Assembly (NCBI GenBank): GCA_049276515.1
Contig: JBASWO010000025.1
Location: 1-19,562 of the forward strand
Length of the DNA: 19,562 nt
DNA from: JAATFY01 sp049276515
Lineage (GTDB): Bacteria > Pseudomonadota > Alphaproteobacteria > UBA9219
Direction of reading: 5' to 3'
Both the position numbers and the translations under genes were made by a program. Below, in pieces: positions 15,089 to 19,562 of this stretch. The notes below the pieces were generated by a model that saw nothing but the letters and a program-made list of their open reading frames with translations, did not search any database and was not told where the DNA came from. Numbering within the stretch: position 1 is the first letter of the stretch; every line of letters begins with the position of its first letter.

Positions 15089-15726
15089 TGAAACTAGTTT
15101 TCATTCATGGTTGGGGGCTTGATGCCTCTTTCTGGGATGGCGCAGCGCCTCTTCTTAAAGATTATGCTCAACATCGTGTTGATCGCGGTTTTTTTGGAAA
15201 CGTAGTGCCATGGGAAGAAGATCCTGAGCCTTCCATCCTCATCGGTCACTCTCTTGGCTTTATGTACGGTATTCAAAAGAAAAAGGATTGGTGTGGCTGG
15301 GTTGCAATCAATAGTTTTCCGCGTTTTATTACCAGCGAGAAACCAGGCTGCACATCCCCTGCTGAATTACGTGATATCAAAAAGCGTTTAGACAAAGACC
15401 CGCAGCAAACGCTTGCTGATTTTCATAAATATATCCAAGCAAAGCCCCCTACTTTAAGACCTGACATTCCCAAATTACGTTCGGCTCTCGATGAGCTACG
15501 CGATGGTGATATTGAGAGTGATCTTATCCAACTTAATAAACCTGGGGTTGTCCTCGCATCTCGCAATGATGTGTTGGTTCCCATTGCGACCAGTGAAAGT
15601 TTGGCGCACAATCAGACCCATCATTGGCATGAGACCGGCGGCCATATTTTGCCACAAAGCAATCCGGTCTGGTGCGCTGACGCTATCAAGGATTTTTTAA
15701 ATCGACATGACTTTACCCGCGACTAA
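15088..15726 (+). CDS. bioH: Short pimeloyl-ACP methyl ester esterase, BioH-like
   Basis: Alpha/beta hydrolase expected to cleave the methyl ester of pimeloyl-ACP methyl ester, ending the BioC-primed elongation cycle. The N-terminus FIHGWGLDASFWD (5-17) holds the oxyanion region. The nucleophile is S55 in GHSLG, and D161 (SRNDVLVP) and H186 (TGGHILPQ) complete the triad. At 212 aa it is shorter than E. coli BioH (256 aa), mostly in the lid between the nucleophile and the aspartate. It sits between bioF and bioC, overlapping them by 1 and 20 bp, which strongly supports the role. Another pimeloyl-ACP esterase type cannot be excluded, so the symbol is by analogy. Confidence 0.8.
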   Translation: MKLVFIHGWGLDASFWDGAAPLLKDYAQHRVDRGFFGNVVPWEEDPEPSILIGHSLGFMYGIQKKKDWCGWVAINSFPRFITSEKPGCTSPAELRDIKKRLDKDPQQTLADFHKYIQAKPPTLRPDIPKLRSALDELRDGDIESDLIQLNKPGVVLASRNDVLVPIATSESLAHNQTHHWHETGGHILPQSNPVWCADAIKDFLNRHDFTRD

Positions 15727-16444
15727 AATCATTCAGAATTTTGATGACGCCGCGTCTGGTTATGATCGGCAAGCCCTCATGCAGGCAGCTGCCGCCGAAC
15801 ATTTGGTCGGCATGGCGCAATGCCCTACTTCACCTCACACAATCTTAGATATAGGAAGTGGTACAGGTTTTGTTGCAAAGGCAGCAGCAGACCGCTGGCC
15901 CTTGGCTACAATCACAGCGCTTGATAACGCACCAGAAATGTTGCGCTTAGCGCGGCATAAAGTTCCACATCTTAAAGTTATAACCGCCGATGCTCAGGAT
16001 CTGGATACGACCGTTCACTATGATATGATTTTTTCCAGCATGATGCTGCATTGGATGCCCAATCCACGAGGTCTCTTACAGCATTGGCAAAAGGCTCTGA
16101 AGCCTGATGGCAAACTTTATGTTGCCTTGCTTGTTGATGGTAGTTTTCAAGAGTGGCGCACTTTATGCCTCTCTCAAAATATTGAAGATGGTCTTTGGCC
16201 TATGCCAGCACAGGATATGGCACGCGGCTTAGCGATCCGAAGTGAAGAGGAAACGCTCAAAGTTCCCTTTGCTTCAGCCTATGCTTTCTTAAAGCGATTG
16301 AAGGATACGGGTGCTGCAACTGCCCGTCAGGAACATAAGCCCGTGAACACGGCCTCGATGCGCCAATTATTGCAGGCAGCGCCAAAACCTTTTGGCGTCA
16401 CTTACAAAATTCTTTATTTAGAATTATCGAGCGGCAAAGTTTGA
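15707..16444 (+). CDS. bioC: Malonyl-ACP O-methyltransferase BioC
   Basis: SAM-dependent class I methyltransferase that methylates malonyl-ACP, priming the fatty-acid cycle to make the pimeloyl chain. The 245-aa length is close to E. coli BioC (251). Motif I is LDIGSGTGF (47-55). An acidic SAM-binding position follows in ALDNAPEML, then DAQDL and the post-motif FSSMMLHWMPNP typical of BioC. The ATG lies inside the end of the esterase gene (20-bp overlap), so translation is probably coupled. The final 31 bp overlap the 3' end of the convergent cysE. It is the last gene of the panB-bioF-bioH-bioC unit. Confidence 0.93.
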   Translation: MTLPATKIIQNFDDAASGYDRQALMQAAAAEHLVGMAQCPTSPHTILDIGSGTGFVAKAAADRWPLATITALDNAPEMLRLARHKVPHLKVITADAQDLDTTVHYDMIFSSMMLHWMPNPRGLLQHWQKALKPDGKLYVALLVDGSFQEWRTLCLSQNIEDGLWPMPAQDMARGLAIRSEEETLKVPFASAYAFLKRLKDTGAATARQEHKPVNTASMRQLLQAAPKPFGVTYKILYLELSSGKV

Positions 16445-17235
16445 TCCATCTTTGATGAAGGATCCTCACAGCCAGCCTTACCAACAATCTTAGCTGGAAC
16501 CCCTGCCACAGTAACGCCAGGAGGCACATCTTCTAAGACCACGCTGCCCGCGGCAATGCGTGCGCAATGACCCACTTCGATATTACCCAGGACTTTGGCT
16601 CCCGCACCGATCATAACACCTTTACGAATTTTGGGGTGCCGATCGCCACCTTCTTTCCCTGTACCACCCAATGTCACGCTATGAAGGAAAGAAACATGAT
16701 CTTCAACTACAGCAGTCTCACCAATGACAATGCCATTCGCATGATCCATCATGACGCTTTGGCCGATAACGGCTGCTGGATGAATATCCACTGAAAACTG
16801 TTTAGCAATCCGGCTTTGAAGAAAGAGTGCAAGCGACGTGCGCTTTTTTTGCCAAAGCCAATGCGCTACACGATAAGACTGCAAAGCATGAAAACCTTTG
16901 AAATAGAGAAAAGGCGTTATCAGCAAAGTAGCGGCCGGATCACGCTCTGTAATAGCGATCAAATCATTATGGGCAGCTGAAACGATGGAAGGATCAGCTT
17001 TATGGGCCTCATCAATGACTTCACGCAATTGGAGAGCGCTCATATGGCTACTCGCTAACTCTTCAGCCAACAAATGGCCAAGGGCATCTGATAAACCATC
17101 CCGTGATGTAATAACCGCGTGGACATGGCTTGCTAAAGCTGGCTCACGTTCACGCACTTCATTCGCTTCTTGACGCAAGCGCTGCCAGATCTGTCCGGCC
17201 TGATCATGAAGGGAAATAAGAGATGGTTTTGACAT
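16414..17235 (-). CDS. cysE: Serine O-acetyltransferase CysE
   Basis: Acetylates L-serine with acetyl-CoA to O-acetylserine, committing serine to cysteine. The 273-aa protein has an alpha-helical N-terminal domain and a left-handed beta-helix of hexapeptide repeats (about 150-250). It includes DIHPAAVIG, MMDHANGIVIGE with the catalytic D163-H164, HSVTLGGTGKEGGDRHPKI, VMIGAGAKVLG and AGVPAKIVG. The ATG at 17233-17235 gives exactly the E. coli CysE length; the longer frame from a TTG at 17295 adds a stretch without family similarity. GAGGA lies about ten bases upstream. It is divergent from the Tad genes and convergent with bioC. Confidence 0.95.
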   Translation of the reverse strand: MSKPSLISLHDQAGQIWQRLRQEANEVREREPALASHVHAVITSRDGLSDALGHLLAEELASSHMSALQLREVIDEAHKADPSIVSAAHNDLIAITERDPAATLLITPFLYFKGFHALQSYRVAHWLWQKKRTSLALFLQSRIAKQFSVDIHPAAVIGQSVMMDHANGIVIGETAVVEDHVSFLHSVTLGGTGKEGGDRHPKIRKGVMIGAGAKVLGNIEVGHCARIAAGSVVLEDVPPGVTVAGVPAKIVGKAGCEDPSSKMDQTLPLDNSK

Positions 17236-17337
17236 AGCAGAATCGTCCTCAACTGAATGTCCCATAGCTTGCCAGATAAAAGTTAAACTGATCAATCTGG
17301 AAGTGAGCGCTTACTTTTATTTTTTGGATAGGCGCGT

Positions 17338-17359
17338 AACTGCTTTGAATTTCGAAATA
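17338..17359. repeat. Palindromic repeat, copy 1
   Basis: 22-bp element with a perfect 10-bp palindrome ATTTCGAAAT at 17349-17358. It matches copy 2 (17419-17440) at 21 of 22 positions in the same orientation. It is likely a transcription factor site controlling cysE, the Tad genes, or both. Confidence 0.65.
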
Positions 17360-17387
17360 TTTCAGCTCTGCAACTATCAAATACCCC

Positions 17388-17410
17388 TGCAAACAAAGGG
17401 TTTCTTTGCA
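17388..17410. repeat. 23-bp interrupted dyad between the two repeats
   Basis: TGCAAA (17388-17393) and TTTGCA (17405-17410), with inner AAA (17395-17397) and TTT (17401-17403), pair at 9 of 11 positions about 17399. It lies between the two repeat copies. Function is not known; it may be an operator or a hairpin. Confidence 0.5.
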
Positions 17411-17418
17411 TATCCCAA

Positions 17419-17440
17419 AACTGTTTTGAATTTCGAAATA
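17419..17440. repeat. Palindromic repeat, copy 2
   Basis: Second copy of the 22-bp element, with ATTTCGAAAT at 17430-17439, exactly 81 bp downstream of copy 1 and differing by one base (C to T at the fifth position). Even spacing and conservation beyond the palindrome argue against chance. Confidence 0.65.
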
Positions 17441-17556
17441 CGCAGATATGGCTTAAATGCGATCTAAATTTAACAGTGCAGCAAGCACGTCATGGGATAA
17501 TGCATTGATCGGTCGAGTAAGAGAATCCAGCACCCAAACTTGTAATAAAGGGTTTT

Positions 17557-18081
17557 ATGGCTATGCGTTTTCGCACGTCTTGTTCCTTCCAAAAGCGCCT
17601 TCGTTTGCGCCACAGAAAAGGCACGACTGCTGTTGAAATGGCTTTATTGGCCCCTGTGTTTTTTATGATGCTGATTGGTCTAACAGAAATTTCTCTCGTG
17701 ATTGCCGCTCAGCAACTTTTAGAAAGTGCTTCTTTCAACGCTTCGCGCTTAGCTAAAACTGGTTACGTCAATGGTACATTGACACAAGATCAAACCGTCG
17801 ATGAAGTTCTAAACAATCAGCTATCATCTTTTGGTACATTGATTGATACGAGCCGCATAGTAACTACTCAAGAAGCTTATACCAACTTTAGCGCGATTGG
17901 CGCGGGTGGCGGTGTAGGTGGTTATGGCACAGCCCAGCAAATCATCGTTTACACAGTGACCTATCCTTGGAAACTATTCACACCCATGATGGGTCATTTG
18001 ATTGGCACATGGGATACCAACAGCTCATCTTTCGTTCTCAATCTTTCAACACGGATTGTGGTGCGCAATGAACCTTACTAA
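17557..18081 (+). CDS. TadE-like pseudopilin
   Basis: Minor pilin-like protein of the Tad (Flp) type IVc pilus secretion system, anchored in the inner membrane. The 174-aa protein has a basic N-terminus and then G22-TTAVE-MALLAP, a prepilin-type cleavage site with glutamate at mature position 5. One hydrophobic segment follows (about 28-50), then a mostly periplasmic domain ending RIVVRNEPY. The ATG at 17557 has AAAGGG upstream. It overlaps the next gene by 14 bp, and three consecutive genes of this kind imply an operon continuing past the window. TadE versus TadF cannot be decided by eye. Confidence 0.85.
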   Translation: MAMRFRTSCSFQKRLRLRHRKGTTAVEMALLAPVFFMMLIGLTEISLVIAAQQLLESASFNASRLAKTGYVNGTLTQDQTVDEVLNNQLSSFGTLIDTSRIVTTQEAYTNFSAIGAGGGVGGYGTAQQIIVYTVTYPWKLFTPMMGHLIGTWDTNSSSFVLNLSTRIVVRNEPY

Positions 18082-18646
18082 AAATATATCCCAATGGGGC
18101 CGCTCCTTACGCGATAAGGCACGTCGTGGTGTCGCAGCTACGGAATTTGCCCTCACTATGCCTATATGGGTAACGCTTTTGGTTGGTGCGAGCGATGGTG
18201 CTTATGCTTTGCTTCTGAATGAGCGCACTGATCGTATTGCCTACACGGTGACAGATATTGTCTCACAGCATCAAACTATGACGGTATCAAACCTCAATGA
18301 TATTACATTAACAGCTGGACAAATGATGCAGCCTTTTGCCTTCGGCACCAAAGGCGTTGTTATTGTTACATCCGTTTATAAGCCACCAGGTGCTGCACCT
18401 TACATCTGCTGGCAGTATAAAGGTGGTGGCACTTTAAGCAGAAATAGCCAAGTAGGCACCCCTGGCGGTGCGCCGGTTTTGCCCAACGGTTTGACTATAA
18501 ATGACAATGATAATGTGATTATCTCGGAAGTCTATTATCTCTTCACGCCGATGTTTATCACTGATCATATGTTCCCTAGCGATACCATCTATCGTAATGC
18601 CGTTTATAAGCCACGGCTAAGTCCCCTAATTACGACCCCAGGCTAA
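18068..18646 (+). CDS. Second TadE/TadF-like pseudopilin
   Basis: 192-aa protein with the same design. After the basic leader, G21 precedes VAATE-FALTMP, giving glutamate at mature position 5, followed by one membrane segment (about 28-50) and a periplasmic domain with glycine-rich loops. The ATG at 18068, inside the end of the upstream gene, is preferred to an ATG at 18002 because the leader and cleavage site begin there. It probably forms part of the Tad assembly platform with the preceding pseudopilin and the following TadG-like protein. Assignment to TadF rather than a second TadE is open. Confidence 0.82.
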   Translation: MNLTKNISQWGRSLRDKARRGVAATEFALTMPIWVTLLVGASDGAYALLLNERTDRIAYTVTDIVSQHQTMTVSNLNDITLTAGQMMQPFAFGTKGVVIVTSVYKPPGAAPYICWQYKGGGTLSRNSQVGTPGGAPVLPNGLTINDNDNVIISEVYYLFTPMFITDHMFPSDTIYRNAVYKPRLSPLITTPG

Positions 18647-18667
18647 GGCGGGGATGAAGGAGGTTAC

Positions 18668-19562
18668 ATGTCACGTTCCTTTCGTCGGTTGCTGAACACG
18701 TTTGTTCGTCGCTTACGCGAATTCGGCAAATCAGAGTCCGGCATGACCTTGCCTTTGTTAGCCATGTCGATGGTTATGATCACAGGCATGGTTGGTATGG
18801 CTATTGATACAGCTCGTGCTCAGCTTGTGCAGTCAAAACTGCAATTCTCACTGGACGCTGCAGGCCTTGCTGCAAGCTCAACTGTCAACACATCCAGTTT
18901 AAATACGGAAGTCAGCAAATACCTTGCAGCTAATTTTAATGGATATCTAGGTGCCACCGTAACTGGCAGCAATGCCACAGCGGACTCAACCAATACTGTT
19001 ATTACCCTGACGGCAACCGCTCAACTCGACTCCACTTTTATGGGCGTGGTTGGTATTGACGAAATCAATGTTCATGCCAACTCTCAAGTCACCCGTTCTG
19101 TCACTGGTCTTGAACTGATCATGGTCTTGGATAATACGGGATCAATGACACAAACAGCCGGTGGTGGTGGCACAAAACTAGCCGCTCTTAAATCAGCAGC
19201 CAATACTCTTGTTGATACCCTCTATCATGGTCAAGCAACGGCACCACCCAATCTTTACATTGGCATCGTACCTTTCTCACAAGCCGTGAATATCGGCACG
19301 TCGCATCCAACATGGCTTGCAGCAGATGCTTATAATTTTCATACAACCACCTGGAGAGGCTGCGTTGATGCTCGCCTCAGTGGCTATGACATTACAGATG
19401 ATCCACCTAGCGCTGGCACGCCTGCCACACTCTTTACGCGTTATTACTGGCCAAGTGATACGATCGCCAGTTTGAAAAGCAAAATGGGTTGGTCAACTTC
19501 AACTGCAACGACTCAGTTCAACAATTACTCAAACTGGATGAGCAACAATAGCAGCAATAATC
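18668..19562 (+). CDS. TadG-like protein with von Willebrand A motif, 3' partial
   Basis: Reads open from the ATG at 18668 to the window edge (298 codons) without a stop. AAGGAGG (18657-18663) is a very strong ribosome site four bases upstream. The N-terminus has G25-MTLPLLAMSM and one membrane segment (about 27-46), the TadG/flp-associated N-terminal form, but without the glutamate at position 5 of the two pseudopilins. From about residue 149 (ELIMVLDNTGSM) there is a metal-ion-dependent adhesion site, D155-NTGSM, the start of a von Willebrand A domain. The following periplasmic region is Ser/Thr/Asn-rich. The C-terminal part lies outside the window. TadG-type proteins help assemble or anchor Flp pili. 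Confidence 0.88.
   Translation, partial: MSRSFRRLLNTFVRRLREFGKSESGMTLPLLAMSMVMITGMVGMAIDTARAQLVQSKLQFSLDAAGLAASSTVNTSSLNTEVSKYLAANFNGYLGATVTGSNATADSTNTVITLTATAQLDSTFMGVVGIDEINVHANSQVTRSVTGLELIMVLDNTGSMTQTAGGGGTKLAALKSAANTLVDTLYHGQATAPPNLYIGIVPFSQAVNIGTSHPTWLAADAYNFHTTTWRGCVDARLSGYDITDDPPSAGTPATLFTRYYWPSDTIASLKSKMGWSTSTATTQFNNYSNWMSNNSSNN

Larger units (their letters stand above)
17236..17556. promoter_or_regulatory. cysE-tadE divergent intergenic region
   Basis: 321 bp with no gene. It holds two near-identical copies of a palindromic site and a third dyad between them (listed separately), plus TTAA-N7-CTAA (17453-17467), one base from the CtrA consensus TTAA-N7-TTAA, and one GAATC (17523-17527), a possible CcrM methylation site. 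AAAGGG just before 17557 is the ribosome site of the first Tad gene. Confidence 0.5.

Noticed and set aside
17235..17295. A 20-residue N-terminal extension of CysE from a TTG.
   Set aside because: The ATG at 17235 gives the exact family length, and the extension has no family similarity.

Overview
The window looks like chromosomal DNA from an alphaproteobacterium with moderate-to-low GC (mid-40s percent by eye, not counted). Three things point there: a long alphaproteobacterial-type serC followed by serA, a probable serC leader RNA upstream, and serA followed by purA. A Tad (Flp) pilus locus begins at the right edge. I cannot resolve the genus. Most of the window is core metabolism. I see no tRNA, rRNA, insertion sequence, prophage or CRISPR array.

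Layout. (1) 1-4845, plus strand: the 3' three quarters of ftsH, a 12-bp perfect hairpin, a large GT-C-like membrane protein of unknown acceptor, then glmM one base after its stop. (2) 4880-5914: three small unrecognised genes, two plus and one convergent minus. (3) 5958-10201, plus strand: a promoter-like element and a probable serC leader, then serC-serA (first two steps of serine synthesis) and purA. (4) 10212-11892, minus strand: two unrecognised proteins that share an N-terminal motif and look like diverged tandem paralogues. A perfect 9-bp inverted repeat covers the ribosome-binding region of the first; a BioR-like box and a promoter-like element lie upstream of the second. (5) 11995-16444: biotin genes. 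bioB is on the minus strand, divergent from a tightly overlapped plus-strand unit panB-bioF-bioH-like-bioC. (6) 16414-17235, minus strand: cysE, whose 3' end overlaps bioC by 31 bp. (7) 17236-17556: a 321-bp divergent intergenic region holding a repeated palindromic site and a third dyad between the copies. (8) 17557-19562, plus strand: two TadE-like pseudopilins and the start of a TadG-like protein with a von Willebrand A motif, cut by the window end.

How the genes fit together. serC-serA make the phosphoserine precursor of serine, and cysE commits serine to cysteine. bioC and the bioH-like esterase make pimeloyl-ACP, bioF condenses it with alanine, and bioB inserts sulfur to give biotin. 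bioA and bioD are not in the window. panB heads the biotin unit and feeds pantothenate/CoA, so the unit links two cofactors of acyl metabolism. glmM supplies glucosamine-1-phosphate for the cell envelope.

The least explained parts are the paralogous pair at 10212-11892, the three small genes at 4880-5914, and the dyad cluster between cysE and the Tad genes. These are where a new regulatory or accessory function is most likely to hide. No assignment here has been checked by database search.
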